From a virus, in IMG/VR virus record IMGVR_UViG_3300033148_005591, positions 1 to 35,186 of that record: 35,186 nucleotides of DNA. One strand, written 5' to 3'. Both the position numbers and the translations under genes were made by a program. This document shows positions 14,521-22,068 of the stretch, one piece after another (the stretch's first letter is position 1; each line of letters begins with the position of its first letter). The notes below the pieces were generated by a model. The model worked only from the letters and a program-made list of their open reading frames with translations, ran no database searches and was not told where the DNA came from.

Positions 14521-15225
14521 CTAACACCCCCCGGCGATGGTGTTCGGCTCCGAGAAACTATACTGCGGTTCCCCGTTGAGCATGTCCACCTGCACGTCTA
14601 CGATGGTCCCCTCGGGGATCGGCAGCGGACAGAACTCGTCGGTCCCGTCGCTGTCGTAGTCCAGCACGGGGGTGGGCAACCCGAGGCAAATACTGAGCGT
14701 GGTGTTCTTCTCTTCGTATCTGTTGCGGAGCGCGAACTCGTCGCCGTATTCCTGCCAATCGTTGGCGTCGCCGTTCGCGGCCACCATCCGCACGCGGTGC
14801 GCGACATACGACCACTTGCAATTCGTGCCGTTGGGGGTCTGTAGGCCCGTCGCAACGGGAACGCCCAAGACCGCCCGGAACCCGCCGGTTGAAGCCGTGT
14901 CGTCCGGCAGCAACACCGGGCGCTTCATGTAGGCGTGAAGCTCATCGCGAACCTCCTCGGCCGTCAGGCCCGCGATTTCGGGTTGGGTCGGCGTGTACTC
15001 GGCCCGTTCGCCAAATGCAGGAGGATCGGGGAACTCCAGGGGCGGCAGGTCGGCAGCCTCGATTCCCAGTTCTTCAAGCGTCAACTCTTCAGGTTCGCCG
15101 AGGTCGTCCAGTTCCGGCGAATCAGCGGGCTCCTCCGGCATATCCTCCAATTCCGGTTCCGGCGCGGGCTCCGGCTGGGGTTCCGGTCGGCGCGACAGTT
15201 TGCGTTTCAGCCAGTCGAATATCAT
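14521..15225 (-). CDS. Virion-region protein with acidic Pro-rich N-terminus
   Basis: The 234-residue product has a basic start (MIFDWLKRKLSRRPE), a low-complexity Pro/Glu-rich stretch (about 14-60: PQPEPAPEPELEDMPEEPAD), then a globular part with ELHAYMKRPVLLPDDT, VLGVPVATGLQTPNGTNCKW and a C-terminal beta-rich region. I chose ATG 15225 over an upstream start because it leaves room for the divergent promoter. No family was recognised. Fibre-like genes follow, so it may be an adaptor or tail accessory protein. Confidence 0.55.
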   Translation of the reverse strand: MIFDWLKRKLSRRPEPQPEPAPEPELEDMPEEPADSPELDDLGEPEELTLEELGIEAADLPPLEFPDPPAFGERAEYTPTQPEIAGLTAEEVRDELHAYMKRPVLLPDDTASTGGFRAVLGVPVATGLQTPNGTNCKWSYVAHRVRMVAANGDANDWQEYGDEFALRNRYEEKNTTLSICLGLPTPVLDYDSDGTDEFCPLPIPEGTIVDVQVDMLNGEPQYSFSEPNTIAGGC

Positions 15226-15253
15226 TGACAATCGGTGACGATCCTGGGAAAAT
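15225..15253 (+). promoter_or_regulatory. Rightward promoter of the reversed gene
   Basis: A perfect -35 TTGACA at 15225-15230 is followed after 17 bases by GAAAAT at 15248-15253 (four of six matches to TATAAT). It lies in the 48-base gap between divergent genes and would transcribe only the gene at 15274, which has its own GGAGG. Confidence 0.55.
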
Positions 15254-15273
15254 GGTTTCAGGGAGGTCAAACC

Positions 15274-15621
15274 ATGAAACTAGACATCAAATCCGTTATC
15301 GTGGGGCTGATCGTGGGGTTGGCACTAGCCGTGCTGCTCAACGGCGAGAGTACCGCGCAGACTCAGGACAACCCAATCCACATTGTTGATGACACCTACA
15401 GAGCACCGCAACTGCCGCAAGAGATAACGGTACACGCACCGTATGGGCCACCCCCTATTGCACCGGCTCCCCCGACGCCTCCGCGATACACTGCGATGTC
15501 CGTCGGGCCGGACGGAGCCGTGTACGTTTTGGATGGTCACACCGCAGAGGTCGGGCGCATTCTTCCAGGCGCGAGCCCTCAGTATGAGACCTATGCCCAG
15601 CACCCTAGCCGCCGTCGCTGA
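15274..15621 (+). CDS. Moron-like exported protein on the opposite strand
   Basis: This is the only rightward gene in the leftward late region. ATG 15274 has GGGAGG seven bases ahead and gives 115 residues: a short basic start, a hydrophobic segment (SVIVGLIVGLALAVLLNG) that is either a signal peptide ending near STAQT or an N-terminal anchor, a Pro-rich linker (PPPIAPAPPTPPRY), and a small C-terminal part (MSVGPDGAVYVLDGHTAEVG) that resembles one beta-propeller-like repeat. A consensus-like promoter lies directly upstream. A single reversed, self-promoted, exported gene in a virion operon fits a moron: lysogenic conversion or superinfection exclusion is possible. No family was recognised. 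Confidence 0.65.
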   Translation: MKLDIKSVIVGLIVGLALAVLLNGESTAQTQDNPIHIVDDTYRAPQLPQEITVHAPYGPPPIAPAPPTPPRYTAMSVGPDGAVYVLDGHTAEVGRILPGASPQYETYAQHPSRRR

Positions 15622-15643
15622 GCAAGCCATGCGCCGCCGCTAG

Positions 15644-16552
15644 TCACCAAACGACCATCTTGTCCAAGTCCCCGAAGTCGGCCGTCTGGTAGAGCATCCG
15701 GCTCTCCGGCTTCGCGTCCTTGTACGTGTAGGTGGTAACCGGGTCGCCGTAGGTTGTGACGTAATCCGTGCGGGTCGAAGCCACCTCCTGCGCCGGGGCG
15801 AACACGCGGACGGGGCGGGTCACGACGTTGCCCTGATCGTCCAACACCGGCTGATCCTCAGCATCCAGCACGGGGTACTGCTTTGTTTTCCGCACGCCCT
15901 TTTGGACCTGTAGGTCATTGTTCCAGCCGCGTCCGTTGTAGAGGAAGACGTGGTCAACGTACACGCGGTCAACCATGACCGTGTTGTCGGTCTCGATCCC
16001 CAAGTATAGCAGCGTGTACGGCGACGTGCCGGGGAAGTTCCGCATGTGATTGCGGTTGATCTTCCCGCGGCGAGACGCGGCAAGCCGAGCGATATCCCAA
16101 CCGATCCGCGACACCCAACACGCCGTCTGGAGAATGTACGTTGCGCCGGCCCGAATCGTGTACGGGCTGCCGCGAACGACCTCCCATTCCCAGCCGGTGT
16201 CAGCGTCCGGCCCCTGAATGACGTGGTTCTGTAGATCCTCGCGGGTTCGTGTGTCGCTGCTGCGCCGCCTGATAATCAGCTTGCCCTCGGTTGTCGGCCG
16301 GAGCGTCTCGTAATGCGCCAGGAGCAGGGCCTTGTTCGCGAAGCCCCGCATATTTTCCTGGATGTCCACGCGAACGCATGTCGGGGCGTACTTGCCTATG
16401 CCCCGGTCGTGGTATCTCTGGCCGATGAGGGACTGCGACACCGCCGCGGCCTTCGCATGGGTCGCCCAGTACCCGCGTACGGCCACCCACTTATCCTTGG
16501 CAAGCTGCTGTGCGCGCCTGTAGCCCCGGATATAGCCCCAACCGTCAGCCAT
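15644..16552 (-). CDS. Unknown virion-region protein (302 aa)
   Basis: The start ATG overlaps the upstream stop (TAATG). The protein begins MADGWGYIRGYRRAQQLAKD, is basic in its first third, and then has a beta-rich domain (GWEWEVVRGSPYTIRAGATY, PYTLLYLGIETDNTVMVDRV) resembling carbohydrate-binding or jelly-roll folds, ending with repeated Thr/Tyr strands (DYVTTYGDPVTTYTYKDAKP). It sits between small connector-like genes and the reversed gene. A tail or fibre component is likely by position; no family was recognised. Confidence 0.55.
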   Translation of the reverse strand: MADGWGYIRGYRRAQQLAKDKWVAVRGYWATHAKAAAVSQSLIGQRYHDRGIGKYAPTCVRVDIQENMRGFANKALLLAHYETLRPTTEGKLIIRRRSSDTRTREDLQNHVIQGPDADTGWEWEVVRGSPYTIRAGATYILQTACWVSRIGWDIARLAASRRGKINRNHMRNFPGTSPYTLLYLGIETDNTVMVDRVYVDHVFLYNGRGWNNDLQVQKGVRKTKQYPVLDAEDQPVLDDQGNVVTRPVRVFAPAQEVASTRTDYVTTYGDPVTTYTYKDAKPESRMLYQTADFGDLDKMVVW

Positions 16553-16833
16553 TATGTGGCGTCCGCCTTGATGCCCCGGAACCGTACAACGATCCGGCTC
16601 TTGGTCCCACCGCCGACTTTCAGGCGGCGCCCTACCTGGACCACTTCAGGCGCAGCCACCAAACCCGTAGAGGGAACGGCCGTTCCTCCGGCGACGGCGA
16701 CCTCGGCGTAGGTCTGGCCGAGCGCCGGGGAATCTTCCGTCCTGGCGGCCTCGAATGTGATAGTGTAGTCGATGGCGCCGATATCTTCGTCAATCTGCCG
16801 CGAACCCGTCACCTCATACCAGGAGCCCGCCAT
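16552..16833 (-). CDS. Small virion-region protein with G-tract leader
   Basis: This 93-residue beta-rich protein (MAGSWYEVTGSRQIDEDIGA, IDYTITFEAARTEDSP, RRLKVGGGTKSRIVVRFRGI) is of unknown family. A run of nine G residues lies just before the ATG and serves as an unusually G-rich ribosome site. It is one base downstream of the 84-residue gene and overlaps the next start. Position after the adaptor gene suggests a small connector or tail structural protein. Confidence 0.55.
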   Translation of the reverse strand: MAGSWYEVTGSRQIDEDIGAIDYTITFEAARTEDSPALGQTYAEVAVAGGTAVPSTGLVAAPEVVQVGRRLKVGGGTKSRIVVRFRGIKADAT

Positions 16834-16834
16834 T

Positions 16835-17089
16835 CTATCCCCCCCCCGTCTCGTAGTACGGCTTGCGGGCGATAACCCGCGCTACCCGACCATTCTTCCC
16901 GGTGTCAATCCACGACTCGACAATCTCGGCCGTGGCGTCCTCGGGCAGAGCGTCGCCGCGGTTGAGGCTCACGTCCGCGAGTGTGCCCGCGTTCCCGATG
17001 TTGTAGGTCCGGTGAAGCGTCTGCTCGCTCAAGGTGTCGCGTTCGCCGTCGAACTGCGAATCTCGCATGAGCGTGGGCGTAACCGCCAT
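16835..17089 (-). CDS. Small virion-region protein (84 aa)
   Basis: The product MAVTPTLMRDSQFDGERDTL continues with SEQTLHRTYNIGNAGTLADV and NGRVARVIARKPYYETGGG. It has no signal peptide or membrane segment and looks beta-rich. It overlaps the stop of the adaptor gene by one base. Connector or tail-completion function is possible from its place, but nothing in the sequence identifies it. Confidence 0.5.
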   Translation of the reverse strand: MAVTPTLMRDSQFDGERDTLSEQTLHRTYNIGNAGTLADVSLNRGDALPEDATAEIVESWIDTGKNGRVARVIARKPYYETGGG

Positions 17090-17841
17090 TAGCTCGGATC
17101 TCCCACGACGATCGTCCCGTCGCCTATCTCAATTACGTGCCGGTTGTGCGGCCAGGTCCCGGGCTGCGCGTCGGGGTGCCGGTTGACCGCCGACAGGTCC
17201 TCGTATCCGCCGGGGGCCGCCTCGGCCATGCGCCGCATCGCGTCCACGAAAGCGGAAGAATTGCGAAGCCCCACCGGGTCCGCTACGCCGTTGCGCAGCA
17301 GCCAGACCGCGCCGTCCACGTAGACCGACAGGTGGAACACGTCGGGTACGATCAGGTCCGAATCGCTGCTGGTCCCGTTGATGATGTTGCAGTGCCGCTT
17401 GATGTAGTCCACGTACACCGTGTAGGCGTCGTCCGGCGTGGGCCACAGATAGGCCGTCGGCGAGCCGCCGACGATGACGTAGCGGTTGGACTTGCCCGTC
17501 TGACTGTTCAACGCGGCCGAATCGCGGTAGTTCTTCCAGGACATGGGGACCAGCGGCCAGTCGTCCTCCATGTAGAGGCGTTCCACGGACCACAGCGAGG
17601 CCATGGCGTTTGTGTTTACGGTATGCAGAGCGTACGACGCGGTGTCGGCGACGGTGTCGAAGTTGCTCGTTCCATACAGCCACCACCACTTGCGCCCTTC
17701 CCACAGGCAGGCGGCCTGGCCGGCGGCGGTAATCGCCTCGTCGATCCGAGACAACTCGTCGGAATCGGAGACGTCCAGCTTCACCTTGTCGGCAATGATC
17801 GCCTCCAACTGGGCGATGGTGCGTCCGTACGTAGTCGCCAT
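17089..17841 (-). CDS. Head-tail adaptor / tail tubular-like protein
   Basis: The start ATG 17841 overlaps the stop of the upstream gene (TGATG). The 250-residue protein begins with a helical segment (TIAQLEAIIADKVKLDVSDS, then DELSRIDEAITAAGQAACLW), followed by WWWLYGTSNF-TVADTASYAL, the pattern 'Y.L... ...v..v...' and YVIVGGSPTAYLWPTPDDAY, TVYVDYIKRH, which I recognise from connector or adaptor proteins of short-tailed phages. These link the portal to the tail hub. The recognition is by pattern only. Confidence 0.6.
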   Translation of the reverse strand: MATTYGRTIAQLEAIIADKVKLDVSDSDELSRIDEAITAAGQAACLWEGRKWWWLYGTSNFDTVADTASYALHTVNTNAMASLWSVERLYMEDDWPLVPMSWKNYRDSAALNSQTGKSNRYVIVGGSPTAYLWPTPDDAYTVYVDYIKRHCNIINGTSSDSDLIVPDVFHLSVYVDGAVWLLRNGVADPVGLRNSSAFVDAMRRMAEAAPGGYEDLSAVNRHPDAQPGTWPHNRHVIEIGDGTIVVGDPS

Positions 17842-18221
17842 CAGACGATACCTACGTAATCGCCGAACTCGACGGTGACGTACTCGATGATGGCGCTGAG
17901 GATTCCGGTGGCGGCGCTCTTGTCGAAATTCAACGCCTCGGCGGCCGCCGTGTAAATCAGACCCGGCGGAATGTCGAAATTGCACGCGGTGGCCGGGAGG
18001 TAGATGGTGTGAATGGTTGTACTGCCGGACTTCACTGCGATGTTCTCGGCGCCGCCGCCGTCCCACGAGATATGGCACCGCGTCACGACATGCTGATAGC
18101 CCGTCGCACCGGCCGCGATGACTTCCGTAGCGTCGCCACCCGCGCCGCTGACCAAGACCACGTTTGCCACGCTGGACACGCGGGGCGAATCCTTCGCCGT
18201 ACTAACCGTAAGTGCAGCCAT
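17841..18221 (-). CDS. Probable head decoration or fibre protein (126 aa)
   Basis: The protein MAALTVSTAKDSPRVSSVAN is beta-rich, Ala/Gly/Val-rich and neutral to acidic, with WDGGGAENIAVKSGSTTIHT and a C-terminal strand IIEYVTVEFGDYVGIV. This composition is typical of small decoration or head-fibre proteins. It is overlapped by the adaptor gene and preceded by a 74-base gap with nothing recognisable, which separates it from the sugar cassette. The function is inferred. Confidence 0.5.
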   Translation of the reverse strand: MAALTVSTAKDSPRVSSVANVVLVSGAGGDATEVIAAGATGYQHVVTRCHISWDGGGAENIAVKSGSTTIHTIYLPATACNFDIPPGLIYTAAAEALNFDKSAATGILSAIIEYVTVEFGDYVGIV

Positions 18222-18295
18222 ACTCTTCTCCTAGAAAGCGCCGACCGGGGCGGAATCAGGAAGACACCGCACCCGGTCGGGCTTATCCCCCTCCG

Positions 18296-18415
18296 TTACG
18301 TCGCCGTGCGCAACGACCGAAACGGCCAGAACAACCACAGCCACAGGACCGTAACGGCCACGAAACGCAGCAGCCAATAGGCCGCGACGACCGATTTTCT
18401 CTCGTAGAATCTCAT
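18296..18415 (-). CDS. Tiny membrane protein of the sugar cassette
   Basis: The ATG at 18415 overlaps the acetyltransferase stop as ATGA and gives 39 residues: MRFYERKSVVAAYWLLRFVA, then VTVLWLWLFWPFRSLRTAT. It has one strongly aromatic transmembrane helix flanked by basic residues on both sides. Translational coupling to the acetyltransferase suggests it belongs to the cassette, perhaps to hold enzymes at the membrane. No family was recognised. Confidence 0.6.
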   Translation of the reverse strand: MRFYERKSVVAAYWLLRFVAVTVLWLWLFWPFRSLRTAT

Positions 18416-18960
18416 TTCACCCTCCTGGCCGGGTTGCCTACGTAGACGCCCGGTTCGGCGATGTCCCGAATGACCACCGAGCCGCACCCGATAACGGCCC
18501 ACGGCGCTATGCGAAGCCCCTCCCTGACGACCGCGTTAGCCCCCACCCATGCCCCTTCGCCCACGGTCACGGTTCCGCAGAGCACGGCGGCGGGCGCCAG
18601 GTGGGCCCAATCGCCAACAACACAGTCGTGCTCGACTATGGCCCCCGAGTTGACGATTGCCCCCCGACCCACCTTTGCGCCTACGTGCACCAGGGCAAAC
18701 GGCCCGACAAATACCCCGGACCCCAGTATCGCCGATCCGTCTACGAATGCCGTGGGATGCACCACTGTCACGAGCGTGCCCGAATCGCGCATCCGCCGAA
18801 CCCTGTTGTCCCCGATGGCGATAATCGCCTCGGCGTCCTTGTCCGGGAACGTGCATCCCGCATCATCGGTGAATCGCACCTCCCGCCCGGTCAGCCGTAC
18901 GGCGGCGGCGACGACGCGACCGTGCCCCCCCTTGCCGTGAATGGTCAGTTTAGGCGGCAT
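18412..18960 (-). CDS. PglD/NeuD-like sugar acyltransferase (left-handed beta-helix)
   Basis: The family transfers an acetyl group from acetyl-CoA to an amino or hydroxyl group of a nucleotide sugar. Residues 1-65 form a small Rossmann-like sugar-nucleotide domain (HGKGGHGRVVAAA, IIAIGDNRVRRM). Hexapeptide turns then follow from about 70 (AFVDGSAILGSGVFVGPFAL) to the end (VGNPARRVK). The catalytic-type His is present in VEHDC (H111), with a second His in DWAHLAP (H120), as in Campylobacter PglD. At 182 residues it is slightly shorter than typical members. It overlaps the radical SAM gene by 11 bases. Likely substrates are UDP-4-amino-sugars or sialic-acid-type sugars; which one is unknown. 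Confidence 0.88.
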   Translation of the reverse strand: MPPKLTIHGKGGHGRVVAAAVRLTGREVRFTDDAGCTFPDKDAEAIIAIGDNRVRRMRDSGTLVTVVHPTAFVDGSAILGSGVFVGPFALVHVGAKVGRGAIVNSGAIVEHDCVVGDWAHLAPAAVLCGTVTVGEGAWVGANAVVREGLRIAPWAVIGCGSVVIRDIAEPGVYVGNPARRVK

Positions 18961-19753
18961 CTCCAGGCCAGAATCGAGTCTTGTTGATTGCGGGGTAGAA
19001 GGCGGACAACCCGTTTTCGGGCCACGCCGGCGGGGTTCCGACGTATTCGCAGTCCCGGCACGGCGCGTAGGGCTCGCGATTCCCTATGAGCAGATCGCCC
19101 TTGATGCGATTGTATGCCGGGTCTTTCAAGAGCTCGGGGAGCGAGCAATCCCACGACAAACGCCGGTGTCCGTCGTTGCAGCACAAGGCGAACCGCCCTC
19201 GCGCCGTCAGGAAGATTTTCCGCGTGGGAGCCCCGCACACCTTGGCTCCGGCCGCTTTCGCCCGGTCGCTCTTGAAGCCGGTCCCGGCCCGGCTCAACCA
19301 TGCGGTCACAGGAAAGGCCGTAGCGTCTATCACGGCGAACCGTTCGGGTGGATAGCCGGATTCGCGGACAATACAGCCGATGCGGCGGGATGTGTCGTCG
19401 TTCTCGTACACATCCCACACAATCGAATCCACGGCCATGAGCGACCGCAGCATCGCCGGCGTGAGAGGGTCGCCGTTGGTGGACATCGCCAGCTTGGCGT
19501 TCGGAACCTTCGCCTTGGCCTCCGCGACAAACTCGACGAGCTTGGGATGCAGCGTCGGCTCGCCATGCCCGCAATAGACGATCCATTTATCGTAAGCCAC
19601 GGCCGCGAGGGCGTCCATAAGGGCCGCGTGCCGCTCGGCGGTGAGGTATGCTGGGGCGTCTCGATCTTCGGGCAACAGGGTCGTCCGGCAGAACCAACAC
19701 TTGCGAGTACAGGCGGTGGTGAGCTCGACCTCAACAATGCTATTGGCGATCAT
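18950..19753 (-). CDS. Radical SAM enzyme with SPASM-like C-terminus
   Basis: The iron-sulfur-binding CxxxCxxC motif is at 15-22 (CTRKCWFC), the glycine-rich SAM contact GHGEPTLHP at 62-70, and the STNG strand at 91-94. C-terminal cysteines at 173, 191-192, 203, 232 and 235 (KVCGAP, ALCCNDG, PCRDC) match a SPASM-type auxiliary cluster region. The enzyme would cleave S-adenosylmethionine to start radical chemistry. SPASM enzymes modify peptides or oxidise or rearrange sugars and aminoglycosides. Placement between a glycosyltransferase and an amino-sugar acyltransferase gene, with ATGA coupling, suggests sugar chemistry here, but a peptide substrate is not excluded. Confidence 0.88.
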   Translation of the reverse strand: MIANSIVEVELTTACTRKCWFCRTTLLPEDRDAPAYLTAERHAALMDALAAVAYDKWIVYCGHGEPTLHPKLVEFVAEAKAKVPNAKLAMSTNGDPLTPAMLRSLMAVDSIVWDVYENDDTSRRIGCIVRESGYPPERFAVIDATAFPVTAWLSRAGTGFKSDRAKAAGAKVCGAPTRKIFLTARGRFALCCNDGHRRLSWDCSLPELLKDPAYNRIKGDLLIGNREPYAPCRDCEYVGTPPAWPENGLSAFYPAINKTRFWPGDAA

Positions 19754-20424
19754 ATCGCCTCCATGTACTGCCGTACGTACTCATCGAACCGGCCGCCCCA
19801 CTTGGAGTCCGATATGTGGAAGATCACTTGTGATTCCGTGGGGCGGTTCAGGGGATAGCGGTCTGCGGGCAGGGGATGGTCATTGTAGAGCAGCCGCCAC
19901 ATGCCCGCCACAAGGCTCTGTTCGCACACGACGCCGGGCCATTGGCCCCGATCCAGCCCCCGCAGACGGCAACGGCGCAGGTATTCAATCGCAAGATCCT
20001 TGAGTCCCAGGAAATCGCTCTTCCGATACGAATACATCCCGCCGCACAATTTTGGGTGCGCGATCGGGAATGCCTTTCCAAGCGAGGCCCATACCTCAAG
20101 CCCTTCAACCGGGTCGTGTCCGGCCACGCCCTGATAGGCGGGAACCGGGAAATCCGTCGGGTCGGAGAATACCAGGCAATCGCTGTCCAGCGAGTAGATG
20201 TTCTCCGTCGGACTGACGTACGGAACATCGAACACGCGGCGCAGAACGGGCATCCGTCGCACCATCTCCCGGATGTCCGGCGGCAACGGGGCCTCCGTCT
20301 CACGGTCGGTGTCCAGAATCACCATCGGCTCCACGCCGGACCAATACTTGCGAATCCCGGCGACGCAGGCTTCCGTGAACGCGCGGTCGCGCTCGCATGT
20401 GACGATGATGGCGGTCGCTGTCAT
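19750..20424 (-). CDS. GT-A-type glycosyltransferase
   Basis: ATG 20424 overlaps the preceding stop (ATGA), giving 224 residues. The N-terminus TATAIIVTCERDRAFTEACV is a Rossmann-like nucleotide-sugar binding start, and YSLDSDCLVFSDP provides the DxD metal/UDP-sugar motif. A mid-region Gly/Tyr loop (CGGMYSYRKSDFLGLKDL) and IFHISDSKWGG near the end fit a retaining or inverting GT-A fold. It is not closely similar to the two tandem glycosyltransferases upstream. Acceptor and donor are unknown. Confidence 0.75.
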   Translation of the reverse strand: MTATAIIVTCERDRAFTEACVAGIRKYWSGVEPMVILDTDRETEAPLPPDIREMVRRMPVLRRVFDVPYVSPTENIYSLDSDCLVFSDPTDFPVPAYQGVAGHDPVEGLEVWASLGKAFPIAHPKLCGGMYSYRKSDFLGLKDLAIEYLRRCRLRGLDRGQWPGVVCEQSLVAGMWRLLYNDHPLPADRYPLNRPTESQVIFHISDSKWGGRFDEYVRQYMEAI

Positions 20425-21110
20425 TTGATCTCCTGTGCAGCGGCCCACCGCGCGGCGCTGTGACGGTCGATCAATACGGGGGGGCCGATGTGCTTGACCT
20501 CGGCGTCACAACAGACATAGGGCTGAATGCCGTGTTGGCGAAGCCGCTCGCACCAGTAGGCGTCCGGGCCGATACCACCGCGCTTACTCGGCGGCAGCAC
20601 CCCAAACCACGGTTCGGACACGCGGTCGAACAGCGAACGGTGAAAGAGCGCGGCGCACATGCCGACGCTGTCCACCGGATGTACGCCATCGGCCGGCACA
20701 TTCTCCCACTGGGCGCGGGTCTTGACATTGCCGAGCTTCCGCACCGACACGGCGCCCGGTCCGTACGGCGGGGTTCTCGTGTAGGCCAGGGCGGCGACGA
20801 ATGGGCGGTCCTCGGGGTCGGCGACGGCGCGCAGGCGCTCGTAAAGGTCGTCGGACGGCACAATGTCGTCCTCGATCCACAGAAACCAATCGGCCCTGCG
20901 ATTCTCCGCCCGCTCCCGCTCGAACATGGCCTGCACGTACCAATACACGCAGAACGGGTAGGTCAGGCGATCGTGGGGGTGTCTCAGCAACCACAGCCGG
21001 TCCTCGGCGAACCGCCTGGCCAGCCGAAACCCGAGCTTCTGAAGCGCGAACCACGCGGGGGTCTTGACCGCCTCATAGATGGCCGTGGCCCAGGCGAGAG
21101 TTTCAGTCAT
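20421..21110 (-). CDS. Glycosyltransferase-like protein, tandem copy 2
   Basis: The 229-residue protein contains YPFCVYW, NRRADWFLWIEDDIVPSDDL (EDD at 80-82, the DxD-type site), RPFVAALAYTR, VGMCAALFHRSLFDRVSEPW and GIQPYVCCDAEVKHIG. Each of these has an aligned counterpart in the upstream gene at 21103-22008, so the two are paralogues made by tandem duplication. The fold is GT-A-like with an acidic metal site and a late His. It lacks the N-terminal 50 or so residues of its paralogue. It overlaps the paralogue's end by eight bases. Confidence 0.75.
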   Translation of the reverse strand: MTETLAWATAIYEAVKTPAWFALQKLGFRLARRFAEDRLWLLRHPHDRLTYPFCVYWYVQAMFERERAENRRADWFLWIEDDIVPSDDLYERLRAVADPEDRPFVAALAYTRTPPYGPGAVSVRKLGNVKTRAQWENVPADGVHPVDSVGMCAALFHRSLFDRVSEPWFGVLPPSKRGGIGPDAYWCERLRQHGIQPYVCCDAEVKHIGPPVLIDRHSAARWAAAQEIK

Positions 21111-22008
21111 TGCGCCGTCCGTTGCGTGGCTTGGGGGGCGTAATCACGGTGGCCCCGGTCGCGGGGCTTACCGTGCTCTTCGCCTCCAGAACATCCGCGT
21201 GGTCCTGACGACGAGGCGACCGTTGTTGCCACTGTTCGGAGTATTCGCGGTTGATCCGCAACTTGCGGCCAAGATGAATGACCTTCGCATCGCAGCAGAC
21301 ATGGGGCTGAATGCCCGCGCGATTAAGCTGAACCGACCACCAGTAATCGGGGTTCATGCCCGTTGTGTTGAGCGTCGGCGCCGAAACCCCAAACCACGGC
21401 TCGGGAACCTTCTCGAACAGCGAACGGTGGAACAACGCCATACACAGTCCAACATGCGACACGGCGAATGTCCCGGTTTCGGGGGCCTTGACCCACTTCT
21501 TGGGCTTGCCCTCGATGAACTCCGTTACCGCCGGGCAGTGCGGCTCGAACCGGTCGTAAGGCGTCGCCGAGACAAACGGGCGGAGATACGGGTTGGCGGC
21601 TGCACGTAGGGCCTCGAAATCGTCCGGCGTGGCGATGACATCATCGTCCATCCACAGATACCAATCGAACCGGCGATTCTGTACCTTCTCCGTCTTGAAC
21701 GCACAGGCCAGAGGCCAATACACGGCGAACGGATAAGGCATCCGCTCAAAGGTGGGCAGAATCCACAGATTGCCCGGCGCGTATTTGTAACAGAGGTATC
21801 TGTTCAATCGCAGGAGCATGTCGGTCGATTCCTGCGGCTGCGTCTCATAGACCGCCCGGCCCATCGCCAGAACTTCCCCGCCGAATCGCGGGGTGTAATC
21901 CTGCCAATCGCTCCTGGCGGGGTAGCGGCGGGTCACGTCCTCCATGGTGATCGTGTACGTCCACGATTCGCCGTCGATCCGCTCGTCGATGTCGCGGATA
22001 TCGTCCAT
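21103..22008 (-). CDS. Glycosyltransferase-like protein, tandem copy 1
   Basis: The 301-residue first gene of the cassette has AGGGAG seven bases ahead of ATG 22008. Key motifs: YPFAVYW (92-98), NRRFDWYLWMDDDVIATPDD with DDD at 121-123, RPFVSATPYDRF, VGLCMALFHRSLFEKVPEPW and GIQPHVCCDAKVIHLG. These match copy 2 closely and indicate a GT-A enzyme with a metal-binding acidic triad. A C-terminal tail of about 50 residues rich in Arg, Pro and Thr is absent from copy 2. A hairpin at 22034-22056 separates it from the capsid genes. Confidence 0.75.
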   Translation of the reverse strand: MDDIRDIDERIDGESWTYTITMEDVTRRYPARSDWQDYTPRFGGEVLAMGRAVYETQPQESTDMLLRLNRYLCYKYAPGNLWILPTFERMPYPFAVYWPLACAFKTEKVQNRRFDWYLWMDDDVIATPDDFEALRAAANPYLRPFVSATPYDRFEPHCPAVTEFIEGKPKKWVKAPETGTFAVSHVGLCMALFHRSLFEKVPEPWFGVSAPTLNTTGMNPDYWWSVQLNRAGIQPHVCCDAKVIHLGRKLRINREYSEQWQQRSPRRQDHADVLEAKSTVSPATGATVITPPKPRNGRRND

Positions 22009-22033
22009 GTGTGTCTCCCTGGGAAAGAATGCC

Positions 22034-22056
22034 GGGGCCGCCCCCCCGACGGCCCC
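22034..22056 (-). terminator. Hairpin between the head genes and the sugar cassette
   Basis: GGGGCCG (22034-22040) pairs perfectly with CGGCCCC (22050-22056) around a nine-base loop. On the minus strand it follows the stop of the decoration gene and is followed by ATTCTTT, a weak U-tract. It could reduce read-through from the very active capsid genes into the cassette. Confidence 0.6.
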
Positions 22057-22068
22057 AGCGGTGATAGG

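Noticed and set aside
17842-18078. Upstream extension of the adaptor gene
   Set aside because: The added part is His/Arg-rich shadow sequence overlapping the decoration-like gene; ATG 17841 with TGATG coupling is better.
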